DNA of 64,000 nucleotides from JABAQJ01 sp046327745. GTDB taxonomy: Bacteria; Gemmatimonadota; Gemmatimonadetes; Gemmatimonadales; Gemmatimonadaceae. How positions within the stretch are numbered: the first letter of the stretch is position 1; each line of letters starts with the position of its first letter. This document shows, one piece after another, positions 36,636-45,850 of the stretch. The notes under the pieces are model-generated. The model ran no database searches, had not been told where the DNA came from, and saw only the letters and a list, made by a program, of their open reading frames with translations. The DNA lies in NCBI GenBank assembly GCA_046327745.1, contig JAXLXV010000013.1, positions 62,001 through 126,000 of the forward strand. Reading direction: 5' to 3'. Made by a program: the position numbers and the translations under genes.

Positions 36636-38525
36636 TCAGCCGTCGTGCAGTACCCGACCTTCTTTTCGCCGTTCCGTCACCCCCTCTCTGTCAAAACGCT
36701 CCAACAGTGGGATCAGAAACTTCCTCGAAACACCCAAAATGTCCCGCAACTCCGAGGCCGTGAATTCGCGCCTCACGACCGCCCCGCTCCCCGCTCCTTC
36801 AACCCCCGTCGGCCCAGCTCCCCTCATCGCCCGCCGCAACGTCTCGCGAGCCGAGTCCAGCGCCGCAGTCGACATGTAACGGTCGGTCTCTATCTGAACG
36901 ACGAGCCCATCGTCACTCAGGATACGCAGCAAGGAAACCACCGAGGCTCCGTGCTCCTTCTCCAGCTCTGTGACGCTCGGTGCCTCCAACCCGGCCGCAA
37001 CCATTTGACCCAACAGTCGCTCGCGTAGTTGCTTCTGGTGGTCATCTAATACAGGCCGCCAACCGGGTAGTCGTACCAGGCCCGCTGACTGTTCAATCTC
37101 GCCGGCTTCCAGCAACTCACGTTCGATGGTCGCAATCAGCTCCGTGTGGCCATGAACACGCCCCCTCCAATCGGCTGAGGCTAGCCCGAACGTCAGCGGA
37201 TGGTCGCGGTGATATTGCGCGACGTGGTCGAGAAGAACGGCTCGAAGTTGTTCGATGACCGCCGCGTGGAAAACCCGGCTGCCGATGCTCCGAGCCGAGT
37301 CACATGACTTCAGAAGTTGCGTAACATCTTCCTTGGTAACGCCCAACCTGACAGGGAGTTGGCTGATTGCCTCACCGGTGGTATCGGCCTCGCGCAGAAT
37401 CGCGTCCAGATGTCCCGAGCCACCGATATCCATGCCGTCCCATGGCCTCGCCCTTCGGTGGAATGGGGCAGGATCAATGACTTGTCCGCCGCCAATGGTC
37501 TCCGGCGGCGAGCCGCGGCGCAGGACGAATCGATCTCCCGCTCGGGCGGCGAGAGGCTCGTCGAGCAGCAGCCTTGCCGCCCGAATTTCGCCCGATTCTA
37601 GCGGGCCGCCGGATGCCACTACGCGCGCCCCAACTTCCGCCGTGCCTAAGTGAAGTCGAACCCATTCACGTGGACGCACCCCTCTGGAGGCGGTGTCGAG
37701 GACCGCCACCCGTGCACGCAGGGTTGTTGACGCGCGCCACTCGGGCAAGCTCACGAGCATGGTTCCGCGGGGCACTTCCTCGGCGTCGATCCCCGCTAGA
37801 CCCAGCGCGGTCCTGGTTCCGGGCCCGGCCTCACCCGATGCCTGGCCGTGTGACTGCACGGTTCGCACGCGCACTTGGCGCCCACCGGGGAGCAGGGTCA
37901 GCGTAGCGTCCGGCCGCACCGTTCCAGACCAGATGGTGCCCGTGACTACGGTACCGGCTCCCTTCGGTGAGAACGACCGATCGACGGGCATCCGAAACAG
38001 ATCGTTGCGTTCCCGCGCCGGCAGGGTCTGCGCGATCGCACCGATTTGGCTGCGCAATTCATCGATCCCGGCGTCCGTGACCGTGGAGGTCGGAACGATC
38101 GGCCCAGACTCGAGCCCCGTCCCCTTCACAAGCTCACGGGCGTCGTCCTTCACGAGCTCCAGCCAGTCGGCATCCACAAGATCGCTCTTGGTGAGTGCGA
38201 CCAACCCACTCCGAATTCCGAGCAGTCGGAGGATGGCGAGATGCTCACGGGTCTGCGGCATGACCCCTTCGTCGGCCGCGATCACCAGCAGGGCCAAGTC
38301 TATCCCTGTCGCGCCGGCCAACATCGTGCGAACAAAGGCCTCGTGGCCCGGCACATCGACCACACCGATCGTCAGGCCCCCCGGCAGGATTAGCGGCGCA
38401 AACCCCAGCTCAATCGTGATGCCCCGCCGTTTCTCCTCCGGGAGTCGGTCAGTGTCGATGCCGGTGAGCGCGCGCACGAGTGCGGTCTTTCCGTGATCGA
38501 TATGCCCCGCGGTACCGAGAATCAT
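36636..38525 (-). CDS. selB: Selenocysteine-specific elongation factor
   Basis: 629 residues, the usual SelB length. The GTPase domain has GHIDHGKT (residues 7-14), the DVPGHE G3 motif and TKSD G4. EF-Tu-like domains 2 and 3 follow (FSPKGAGTVVTGT). The C-terminal third is a chain of winged helices that bind the SECIS element, ending RREFTASELRDILGVSRK. SelB brings Sec-tRNA to in-frame UGA. The start overlaps the recO stop by ATGA. The selA, selC and selD partners are not in this window. Confidence 0.94.
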   Translation of the reverse strand: MILGTAGHIDHGKTALVRALTGIDTDRLPEEKRRGITIELGFAPLILPGGLTIGVVDVPGHEAFVRTMLAGATGIDLALLVIAADEGVMPQTREHLAILRLLGIRSGLVALTKSDLVDADWLELVKDDARELVKGTGLESGPIVPTSTVTDAGIDELRSQIGAIAQTLPARERNDLFRMPVDRSFSPKGAGTVVTGTIWSGTVRPDATLTLLPGGRQVRVRTVQSHGQASGEAGPGTRTALGLAGIDAEEVPRGTMLVSLPEWRASTTLRARVAVLDTASRGVRPREWVRLHLGTAEVGARVVASGGPLESGEIRAARLLLDEPLAARAGDRFVLRRGSPPETIGGGQVIDPAPFHRRARPWDGMDIGGSGHLDAILREADTTGEAISQLPVRLGVTKEDVTQLLKSCDSARSIGSRVFHAAVIEQLRAVLLDHVAQYHRDHPLTFGLASADWRGRVHGHTELIATIERELLEAGEIEQSAGLVRLPGWRPVLDDHQKQLRERLLGQMVAAGLEAPSVTELEKEHGASVVSLLRILSDDGLVVQIETDRYMSTAALDSARETLRRAMRGAGPTGVEGAGSGAVVRREFTASELRDILGVSRKFLIPLLERFDREGVTERRKEGRVLHDG

Positions 38526-39283
38526 GCGCCAGAAAGGGCGCCGCGTTCCCAGTTGAGGAAGGCCCGCAGTTCGCGGTCATCGTCCACATGGTGGGCGGTG
38601 AATTCGCGAAGCAGTCGAAGGTGCGCCCGCCGTTCGGCCTCGTTGGGCACATACGGCGTGTCGCCTGCCAACCAGCTTCGGATGGCTTCGCGCGCTGACC
38701 CGGGAAGCTGCCGGTCCAACGCGACGGTGCGAACGCATCTCCGGCAGACGATACCACCGCCTGCATACGAGAACGCGAGGTCATCACCCTGGGCTACCTC
38801 AGCATGGCACATGCAGCAGCGTTCGAGCACCGGCGCGAACCCCAGTTCGGCGATCAAGCGCCAACATCCCCCGATCGCATGCGTCCGAATAGCATCGGCG
38901 GGCGCGCTTGCCACCGCATCCAGCGTGGCGGTCACCAGATCAAACAACGCTTCGTGCGCGGCATCCTGCGCAACGCGCAGCGTAAGCTCGGCGAAGGCGG
39001 ACGCCGCGGAAAAGCGTTCGAGATCAAGTGACAGCGCCGAGCGCGACCGCGCGATATCGAAATTCACCAGCGTCTGCAGGTCGCGAGATGGCTTCACCTG
39101 AATGTGTGCGGTCCCTTGCACGAACAGGTCGAGCGAGCTTCCAAACTTGTTGCGCGATCGACGAGCACCGCGTGCCAGGACCGACGTCACACCAGCGTCC
39201 CGCGTCGCCAGGCGCAGGATTCGTGACGAGTCAAGGTAGTCCATGGCATGAAGGACCACGGCGTCGGTGACTACAAGGGACAT
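38522..39283 (-). CDS. recO: DNA repair protein RecO
   Basis: 253 residues. RecO helps load RecA on SSB-coated single-stranded DNA with RecR. The N-terminal OB fold starts VTDAVVLHAMDYLDSSRILRL, where the DYLDSS stretch is typical. A four-cysteine zinc site is formed by CCMC near 176 and CRRC near 200. The start is 3 bases past the upstream gene's stop, and the gene overlaps selB. Confidence 0.92.
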   Translation of the reverse strand: MSLVVTDAVVLHAMDYLDSSRILRLATRDAGVTSVLARGARRSRNKFGSSLDLFVQGTAHIQVKPSRDLQTLVNFDIARSRSALSLDLERFSAASAFAELTLRVAQDAAHEALFDLVTATLDAVASAPADAIRTHAIGGCWRLIAELGFAPVLERCCMCHAEVAQGDDLAFSYAGGGIVCRRCVRTVALDRQLPGSAREAIRSWLAGDTPYVPNEAERRAHLRLLREFTAHHVDDDRELRAFLNWERGALSGA

Positions 39284-39286
39284 GGT

Positions 39287-40480
39287 TCAAATATGCGCGT
39301 CGAGCGCGGCGCGTAGCTGCTCCATGGCCTCTCGGCGCTCCTCCGCATACATGGCGCGCGTCTGCGGGTTCTGCGTGGCGGGATCCTCCAGCAGCGCATC
39401 CAGCGTGGCGACCCGCGCCGCCAGGGCTTCGCGCGCCGCGGCCGGTGCGGCGGCAGCTACAGGTGCCGCGGCAACCACTGCTGGTGCACGTGTCGTTCCC
39501 CGCCGCGCGATCCACCATATGCCTAACGCGACAACAACAAGCATGGCCGCCACCGCCCAGGTATTGGGCGCTACCCGCGTGACGGCGATCGCGGGAAGGG
39601 CGATGGTAAACACTGCCGTGGAGTCCACGTTCTGGGCCAGGGAACGCATGAAGCGACGGCCACTCACCGTCACCGATGCCTGCGACTGGAGTCGCGCACC
39701 TTCCACGCGGCCTGCCAATTCCTCCACCAGGACTTCCAGTACCTCACTGCGCCGTTCCACTGGGATCTTCAGGGGGAAGGCCGTACCTGGAAGTTCGTAG
39801 CTCACGACCAGTTGCTTAAGCCCCGGGGGCATCGGCGCAAACAGGCGGGCCTCACCGTCGGCGAAGGTGATGGCGTCCGCGGCAAACGTTCCTTCGCCAA
39901 GACGAGGCTTGATGGCCGCCGTCGGCAGATGCACGCGGAAGGTGGGATTGGTGGCTCCCCCGCTGATGAACGTGACGGAAGAATCGTTCGCCAGATCGAA
40001 CACTTCGACGACGGCACGCAATCCTTGGGCATCGGGCCGCGAAACAATGACGTGACGCCCACGCATACCGACACGTGCAAGGGCGGACGACGTGTCGAAG
40101 ACCACGATGTCCACCGGCTCAGTCGGCGGTGGTTCGGTCGCGCCGAGTGGCGAGGAAAAATAGGCGATGCCGGCGTATTGCACGGACAATAGATAGAGCG
40201 CATTCCCCGTGCGTCGATATGTGAACGCATACGCGCCCTGTGACGACGTCTGCGTGGAATCCACGGGTCCGGCGCCCGCCGAGGCGATGCGATGCAGGAC
40301 CACTTTCGCTCCGCGGACCAAGCGGTCATCTCGCGTTCCGTCGATGACGCGCCCATGCACACGGCGGGTGCTGGTGTCCGGTCCGGAACCACTTGGCGCC
40401 GCTACACCCTGCGCACGCCCGTCGCGCAGGGCCACGATCAGGACCACGCACGCCAGGAGGAATCGAGGGGCGCTGCGCAA
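39287..40480 (-). CDS. Secreted carboxypeptidase-regulatory-like protein with a C-terminal anchor
   Basis: 397 residues: a signal peptide (residues 1-23), a transthyretin-like regulatory fold (VHGRVIDGTRDDRLVRGAKV), a second beta-rich domain of about 150 residues and one membrane helix near 318 (TWAVAAMLVVVALGIWW). An Ala-rich cytosolic tail ends with a helical MYAEERREAMEQL. No enzyme motif is present. It may be an envelope adhesion or sensor protein. It lies between recO and the bifunctional nuclease with gaps of 3 and 7 bases, so it shares their transcript. Confidence 0.65.
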   Translation of the reverse strand: MRSAPRFLLACVVLIVALRDGRAQGVAAPSGSGPDTSTRRVHGRVIDGTRDDRLVRGAKVVLHRIASAGAGPVDSTQTSSQGAYAFTYRRTGNALYLLSVQYAGIAYFSSPLGATEPPPTEPVDIVVFDTSSALARVGMRGRHVIVSRPDAQGLRAVVEVFDLANDSSVTFISGGATNPTFRVHLPTAAIKPRLGEGTFAADAITFADGEARLFAPMPPGLKQLVVSYELPGTAFPLKIPVERRSEVLEVLVEELAGRVEGARLQSQASVTVSGRRFMRSLAQNVDSTAVFTIALPAIAVTRVAPNTWAVAAMLVVVALGIWWIARRGTTRAPAVVAAAPVAAAAPAAAREALAARVATLDALLEDPATQNPQTRAMYAEERREAMEQLRAALDAHI

Positions 40481-40487
40481 CTGACTG

Positions 40488-41027
40488 TTAGAGCTGGAAC
40501 TTGCCGAAATCCTCGGGGCGCAATCCCGAGAGATACTGTTTGAGCTGCTCGGCGTTCATCTCTTCCGTACTTTGGACGGGATCACGAGACGGGATACTGG
40601 TCTCTTCCCCATCGCCCTCGGACTCTTCGTCACTGCCTTCGGCGAGCAGCGACTCTTCCACAAAGATCGGTGAGGGAAATCGCAGTGCGACGGCGATCGA
40701 GTCAGAGGGACGAGCGTCCACCGTGTACACCTGCTCTCCGCGCACGATGTGCATCTCCGCGTAGTACGTCCCTTTCAGGACCCGCGTGATCTGGACGCGC
40801 CGTAGCTCACCACCCAATCCGAGGATCAGGCTGCGACAGAGATCGTGTGTGAGCGGCCGCTCCTTCTTGACGTTGTTCATCTCCAGCAGGATCGATTCAG
40901 CTTCCGTCTGGCCGATCCATATCGGCAACAGACGCTCGCCGTCTCGCTCACGGAGAATGACCACGTAAGAGTTGGTGCTGCCGTCCAGCCCGAGCCGGGC
41001 GACACTCACTTCCACCATCGCACTCAT
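40488..41027 (-). CDS. Bifunctional nuclease (BFN/DUF151) domain protein
   Basis: 179 residues. The DUF151 core is well conserved: RDGERLLPIWIGQTEAESI (about residues 28-46) and VDARPSDSIAVALR (about 104-117). The last 55 residues are an acidic, Ser/Glu-rich extension. Plant and Thermotoga relatives show DNase and RNase activity; the bacterial role is unclear. It lies 27 bases after metK in the direction of transcription. Confidence 0.9.
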   Translation of the reverse strand: MSAMVEVSVARLGLDGSTNSYVVILRERDGERLLPIWIGQTEAESILLEMNNVKKERPLTHDLCRSLILGLGGELRRVQITRVLKGTYYAEMHIVRGEQVYTVDARPSDSIAVALRFPSPIFVEESLLAEGSDEESEGDGEETSIPSRDPVQSTEEMNAEQLKQYLSGLRPEDFGKFQL

Positions 41028-41054
41028 GAAGCCTTCACTTCAGGGACTTCCGAA

Positions 41055-42251
41055 CTATCGCACGGCGCGCTGTAGTTCGCCAACCTTGTTCGTCCGTTCC
41101 CACGTGAACGTCGTTGCATTGACCGTGCGCGCGTCGCCATCGCCGCTGGTGCGGAACGCAACCTTCTCAGGCTTTCGTCCGAAATGGCCGTACGCCGACG
41201 TCGCTGAATAAATCGGCTTGCGCAGTTCAAGCGCTTCCATGATGCCCTTTGGCGTCAGGTCAAAGCATGACTTGATGGCGCGCGTGATCTCGGTGTCCGG
41301 AATTGCGCCCGTGCCGAAGGTATCGACGCGTACGGAGACCGGTTCAGCGACGCCAATGGCATACGCGACCTGGACCTCACAACGACGGGCCAGCTTCGCG
41401 GCGACGACCTGCTTGGCCAACCACCGCGCCGCGTAGCATGCCGATCGATCCACCTTCGACGGATCCTTCCCGGAGAAAGCTCCGCCACCGTGGCGTCCCA
41501 TACCGCCGTACGTATCCACGATGATCTTTCGTCCGGTGAGGCCCGCATCGCCCTGCGGCCCGCCGACCACAAACCGTCCCGTGGGATTGATGTGGAAGGT
41601 GATCTTCTTGTTGAAGAGCTTCGCCGGCAACGAGGGTTCGATGATCGCGTCGATAATCGCCTTGCGGATCTTGTTGTGCGACACGCCAGGATCATGCTGG
41701 GTGGAGACGACAATCGTATCCACGGCCACGGGGCGATCGCCCTCGTAGACAACCGTCACCTGCGCCTTGCCGTCCGGCCTGAGCCACTTGAGTTCCCCAT
41801 CTCGCCGCCGCTCCGCCAATGCGTGCGTTAGGCGGTGCGCGAGCATAATGGGCATTGGCATGAGCTCATCGGTCTCGTCCGTCGCGTACCCGAACATCAT
41901 CCCCTGATCGCCGGCGCCACCGGTATCGACACCCATCGCGATGTCGGGCGACTGCTTGTCGATCGTGCTCATGACGGCGCAGGTGTGGCTGTCGAAGCCG
42001 TATGACGCATCCGTGTAGCCGATCCGGCGGATGGTGTCACGAACGATGCCGGGGATATCGACCCAAGTTTCCGTTGTAATCTCCCCAGCGACCACGGCGA
42101 GTCCGGTCGTGACCAAGGTCTCGCACGCAACGCGAGCCCGCGGGTCTTTGCCAATAATGTGATCAAGGACGGCGTCGGAAATGGCATCGGCCACCTTGTC
42201 TGGATGGCCTTCGGTTACGGATTCCGACGTAAAGAGCGAACGGTCAGCCAC
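41055..42251 (-). CDS. metK: S-adenosylmethionine synthetase
   Basis: 398 residues from a GTG start. It makes SAM from ATP and methionine. GHPDKVADAISDAVLD near residue 15, GAGDQGMMFGY near 120 and the later GGGAFSGKDPSKVDRS phosphate-binding loop are all intact. It is the first gene after ptsI, with two hairpins in the 116 bases between them, so it is probably transcribed separately. The recurrent heptamer occurs in it as an Arg-Leu-Thr segment at 41826. Confidence 0.97.
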   Translation of the reverse strand: MADRSLFTSESVTEGHPDKVADAISDAVLDHIIGKDPRARVACETLVTTGLAVVAGEITTETWVDIPGIVRDTIRRIGYTDASYGFDSHTCAVMSTIDKQSPDIAMGVDTGGAGDQGMMFGYATDETDELMPMPIMLAHRLTHALAERRRDGELKWLRPDGKAQVTVVYEGDRPVAVDTIVVSTQHDPGVSHNKIRKAIIDAIIEPSLPAKLFNKKITFHINPTGRFVVGGPQGDAGLTGRKIIVDTYGGMGRHGGGAFSGKDPSKVDRSACYAARWLAKQVVAAKLARRCEVQVAYAIGVAEPVSVRVDTFGTGAIPDTEITRAIKSCFDLTPKGIMEALELRKPIYSATSAYGHFGRKPEKVAFRTSGDGDARTVNATTFTWERTNKVGELQRAVR

Positions 42252-42280
42252 GGAGCGGCTCCCTGGATTTCATGAGAAAT

Positions 42281-42302
42281 GCGCCGGCGACGAGGCCGGC
42301 GC
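42281..42302 (-). other. Hairpin in the metK leader
   Basis: GCGCCGGC, a 6-base loop and GCCGGCGC form a perfect 8-bp GC-rich stem about 30 bases before the metK start. On the minus strand ATTTCTC follows, a weak T-run. It could be a second terminator for the PTS operon or part of a metK leader. Confidence 0.5.
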
Positions 42303-42321
42303 GGCTACTGAAAAACGATAC

Positions 42322-42359
42322 ATGGGGTCACAATGTCACACCAGCTCTGAACCCCATGG
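42322..42359 (-). terminator. Terminator-like hairpin after ptsI
   Basis: CATGGGGT and ACCCCATG pair across a 22-base loop starting 8 bases after the ptsI stop. TATCGTTTTTCAG follows on the minus strand, giving a T-run. The loop is large, so folding may be more complex than a simple stem. Confidence 0.5.
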
Positions 42360-42367
42360 AGTTTCGG

Positions 42368-44134
42368 TCACTGGCCAAGGTGTTCCTTGAGGAATGCGGC
42401 ATCCCCGAAGGCGGCGAGGAGACGGTATCGGAGCTCGCGCTCCGACTCCTCGGCGGTGCGCGAGGACAGCGCGGCATTGGCGGCTTCGGCCGCAAAGGAC
42501 GAGCTGATCCCACGGATAATGCGCTTCACCAAAGGAACGGCCCGCGGCGAGACGCTCAACTGGCGAACGCCGAGGCCGATGAGCGCGAAGGCCATCAGGG
42601 GTTGCGATGCCATTTCGCCGCAGACGGACACATCCAGGTCGAACTGCTCGCCGATGTCGACGGTGCGTCGTACCAGCCACAACACGGCGGGGTGCAACGG
42701 CGTGAAGCGCGACGCCAGGTTCGCGTTGCCGCGATCGACAGCCAGCGTGTACTGCACCAAATCGTTCGTGCCGATGCTGAAGAAGGAGACGTCGTTCCCC
42801 AACGTGTGGGCGAGCAATGCCGCCGCCGGCGTTTCCACCATGATGCCTAACGGCACGTTGTGCGCGTAGGCCACGCCGCGGGCATCCAACTCGGCGGCGG
42901 CTTCGGCCAGGAGTCGCTTGGCGGCGGTGACCTCGTCCAGCGTGACGATCAGCGGCAACATGATGCGCACGTCCCCATGGAGGGCGGCGCGCAGCAGGGC
43001 TCGCAACTGATCCTTGAACAATTCGGGCTGGTCCAGACACATGCGGATGGCGCGCCAACCGAGGAATGGATTCGCCTCATGTGGGAATCCCCCAACGGGA
43101 AGCTTATCGCCGCCGACATCATAGGTTCGAATGACGACCGGGTGTCCCTTGAAGGCTTCGACCACGCGCACGTATTCGCGGTACTGTTCTTCCTCGTCCG
43201 GCATTTCGGCGCGACCCACGACCAGGAACTCCGTTCGCATCAGTCCAACGCCCTCGGCGCCGGACCTTGCCGCCATCTCGGCTTCTTCGGGCAAGTCGAC
43301 ATTGGCGCGCAGCACGATCCGCACGCCGTTGGTCGTGACCGGCTCCGCCGTCGCCAGCTTCAGCAACTCGGCTTCTGTTTCGGCTTCGGCTTCGGCGCGG
43401 CGCTTAAAGGCCTCGACTTCGCCCGCGCTGGGGTTCACCACCAGCATCCCGCTGGTACCATCGAGCACCACCATCTCGTCGCCGCGCAAACGCGTCGTCG
43501 CCTCGCGCAATCCGACGACGGCCGGCAGCCCCAACGATCGCGCGAGAATGGCGACGTGCGAAATGCGCGTCCCTTCGTCCGTCGCGATCCCCGCGATGGC
43601 GTCGCGATCCAGCTGCAACGTCAGCGACGGGGTGAGGTCGTGCGTCACCAAAATGGCGCCGGTGCCCTTCTCCACCGCGACCGGGTCGTGGTCTGGGAGA
43701 TCCATGAGCACCGTGAGCACGCGGATCTGCACGTCGGTGAGATCATTCACGCGCTCCCGCATCATCGGCGACGTGCTCTTGGCGAACTGTTGCCGCCACT
43801 CCAACATCACCAGGTCAAAGGCCTTTTCCGCCCCGTGATTCTGGCGGATGTAGTCAATGACTTGTTGCAGCAGGTGTTGATCCTCGAGGATGGAGATCTG
43901 TACCTCGAAGATGGCGGCTTCCTTGGGTCCGGCGTGTTTCTCCGCCCGCTCGGCCACTTGGCGCAAGCGTTCCTTGGCCACGTCCACGGAGTCATGCAGG
44001 CGGGCGATTTCTGCCTCTACTTGCCCGTCGTCGATGATACGATGCGCGACGTCGGGCAGCTCCCATTTGAGCAGCCGCACCGGCCCGACGACGATGCCGG
44101 GCGAAGCGGAGATCCCAGAAAGCGCGCGTTCCAT
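42368..44134 (-). CDS. ptsI: PTS enzyme I (phosphoenolpyruvate-protein phosphotransferase)
   Basis: 588 residues from the ATG at 44134. It takes phosphate from PEP and passes it to HPr. The phosphorylated histidine is in GTRISHVAILARS near residue 196 (most enzymes read GGRTSHAAI). The PEP-binding barrel has LMRTEFL, and SVCGEMAS supplies the active cysteine. Last gene of the PTS operon, 5 bases after ptsH. The start was chosen at the MERALSGISASPGI family N-terminus. Confidence 0.95.
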   Translation of the reverse strand: MERALSGISASPGIVVGPVRLLKWELPDVAHRIIDDGQVEAEIARLHDSVDVAKERLRQVAERAEKHAGPKEAAIFEVQISILEDQHLLQQVIDYIRQNHGAEKAFDLVMLEWRQQFAKSTSPMMRERVNDLTDVQIRVLTVLMDLPDHDPVAVEKGTGAILVTHDLTPSLTLQLDRDAIAGIATDEGTRISHVAILARSLGLPAVVGLREATTRLRGDEMVVLDGTSGMLVVNPSAGEVEAFKRRAEAEAETEAELLKLATAEPVTTNGVRIVLRANVDLPEEAEMAARSGAEGVGLMRTEFLVVGRAEMPDEEEQYREYVRVVEAFKGHPVVIRTYDVGGDKLPVGGFPHEANPFLGWRAIRMCLDQPELFKDQLRALLRAALHGDVRIMLPLIVTLDEVTAAKRLLAEAAAELDARGVAYAHNVPLGIMVETPAAALLAHTLGNDVSFFSIGTNDLVQYTLAVDRGNANLASRFTPLHPAVLWLVRRTVDIGEQFDLDVSVCGEMASQPLMAFALIGLGVRQLSVSPRAVPLVKRIIRGISSSFAAEAANAALSSRTAEESERELRYRLLAAFGDAAFLKEHLGQ

Positions 44135-44139
44135 GTCGT

Positions 44140-44406
44140 TCAGTGCTCCCCGAATCTCGACGAGATGAGCGTGGCAATGGTCTCGATCGCGGAGTCCGCG
44201 TCCGGGCCTTCGGCGCGTAAGGTCAGCATCGATCCACACTCGGCCGCCAGCATCATGACGCCCATGATACTCTTGCCGTTGACTTCCATATCCTCGCGAA
44301 TCAGCCGGATGTCGCTCTTGAACTTCGCGGCGGCCTTCACGATCTCCGCCGCCGGCCGCGCGTGGATGCCGTTGCTGTTGAGGATCTGCACCGTACGCTC
44401 GACCAT
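44140..44406 (-). CDS. ptsH: Phosphocarrier protein HPr
   Basis: 88 residues from the ATG at 44406. NSNGIHARPAAEIVK has the catalytic histidine (about residue 16), and NGKSIMGVMML has the regulatory serine (about residue 47) that HPr kinase phosphorylates. Both sites intact and an hprK gene in the same operon imply control by Ser phosphorylation. The ATG overlaps the IID stop. Confidence 0.95.
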   Translation of the reverse strand: MVERTVQILNSNGIHARPAAEIVKAAAKFKSDIRLIREDMEVNGKSIMGVMMLAAECGSMLTLRAEGPDADSAIETIATLISSRFGEH

Positions 44407-45170
44407 CACTTCACCGCCATATAGAGGATGAACGCGACCTGCACGAGCAGCGCAACCTTCCACCCCTCGAAACGGCTTTGCAGCCGGACGAGCACGACCG
44501 AACCCACGGCAATTGCAATGATGATACCTCCCAGCAACGTTCGCCCAGGCTCAACGATCTGCTGCACGGCCAAGGGGAGTCCCAAACCAGCCAGCAACGC
44601 GGCGATGGTGCCCAACAACTGCGGTCCTTGCCTCAGGAAAGGCGCCCCGAGAGCGTGGGCAACGCGCACGCCATTCGTCAGGCCGATGCGCAGCCCCCAT
44701 ACACGGAGAGCCAAGTGCCCGGCATTGAAGAGGCCAAGGAACGTGAGCGCCGTGGCCGCGGCTCCCCCGCCGGCGCCAAAGACCAGGAGCGCGGCAATGG
44801 AACAGGCTGGGAGTAACGCCGCCCACACCAGTCGATCGCCCACACTGCCTAACGGGCCGCACAGCGCGGTTCGAAACCGCTCGATGCGATCGGGCGCTTC
44901 GCCCTCCAGTTCGGCCCGCGCCAATGCGCCCACGGCGACCGACGCCAGGTACGGATGCGCATTGAAGTACTGACTCTGGCGCGCGAGGGCGGCGCGGTAG
45001 GCCTCGCCGTCGACTCCCCCGGGCAACAGCCGCAACGCTGGCTCCGTACAGAAACCAATCCCGTTCCCAACCATGGTCTCATAGTTCCAAGACGCTTGGA
45101 TGGCCAACAGGCGCAGCAGCATGGCACCCTGGGTGCGAAGCGGGACGGCGATCGTCACCTGGGTCTTCAT
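44406..45170 (-). CDS. PTS mannose-family transporter, IID component
   Basis: 254 residues from the ATG at 45170; the longer frame upstream is an antisense shadow. IID hallmarks are ASWNYETMVGNGIGFCTEPA near residue 30 and HPYLASVAVGA near 75. GPLGSVGDRLVWAALLP is followed by four or five membrane helices. With IIC it forms the sugar channel. It overlaps IIC by 4 bases and ptsH by 3. Confidence 0.9.
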   Translation of the reverse strand: MKTQVTIAVPLRTQGAMLLRLLAIQASWNYETMVGNGIGFCTEPALRLLPGGVDGEAYRAALARQSQYFNAHPYLASVAVGALARAELEGEAPDRIERFRTALCGPLGSVGDRLVWAALLPACSIAALLVFGAGGGAAATALTFLGLFNAGHLALRVWGLRIGLTNGVRVAHALGAPFLRQGPQLLGTIAALLAGLGLPLAVQQIVEPGRTLLGGIIIAIAVGSVVLVRLQSRFEGWKVALLVQVAFILYMAVK

Positions 45171-45850
45171 CGACTCACCGCAAGGCCGACGCCGATCGCC
45201 AGGCCGACCGCGAAGAGCCAGCGCGCATGCGGGACCGCGTGAAAGATCTTCCAGACAGCGCCTAACGCCACCGAGGTCGCAGCGGCGACGACGACGGCGC
45301 GAGAAAGCGCAGCATTGCCCTGGAGGGTGTCGAGTACGGCACGTTGGGCCGGTATGCCGACGGCCAGGCCGAGGGCGGTCAAGGCGATGCCCCGCAACAA
45401 ATCGGCGGTCAGACCATACAGCTGTAAACCGATGACTACGCGGCGCGACCCACGAGCCACGGCCTCGTGGCGCCGGCGCGCCCAGCTGGCATTCAGCCGT
45501 CGCAGCTGCACCATGGACCAGCCGCCCACATATGCCAGGGCCAGCGTCATGGTCACGCTGAGTATGAGGGCGCCGGTTGTTCCCGGGGACTGCATGGCAA
45601 ACAGGGCGCCGCCGACCGCCGATGACGAACCCCACTCGGGATATCGCGACGCGCCAAAGGGCAACGTCTCCAGGGCGTACAGCTCCAACGTGGCGCCGGC
45701 CAAAAGACCCGCCGCCGGTGCACCCATGGCGGCGCCACCAAGGGTTGCCGACACAATGGGACGGGACAGCATGGCCTGCGGAAAACTCACCGTATCCAAC
45801 CCGAGTATCCCACCCATGACGCTGAACATGGCCATGCCCACCGCGCTCAT
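45167..45850 (-). CDS. PTS mannose-family transporter, IIC component
   Basis: 227 residues with about seven membrane helices. The start MSAVGMAMFSVMGGILGLDT and the LLAGATLELYAL and YPEWGSSSAVGGALF motifs match mannose-type IIC. It carries sugar binding and transport. The specific sugar cannot be read from the sequence. It is coupled by overlaps to IIB and IID. Confidence 0.88.
   Translation of the reverse strand: MSAVGMAMFSVMGGILGLDTVSFPQAMLSRPIVSATLGGAAMGAPAAGLLAGATLELYALETLPFGASRYPEWGSSSAVGGALFAMQSPGTTGALILSVTMTLALAYVGGWSMVQLRRLNASWARRRHEAVARGSRRVVIGLQLYGLTADLLRGIALTALGLAVGIPAQRAVLDTLQGNAALSRAVVVAAATSVALGAVWKIFHAVPHARWLFAVGLAIGVGLAVSR

Noticed and set aside
42252..42367. Known SAM riboswitch before metK
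   Set aside because: Neither the SAM-I core nor the short SAM-II pseudoknot sequence is recognisable; the two hairpins are better read as terminator-like.
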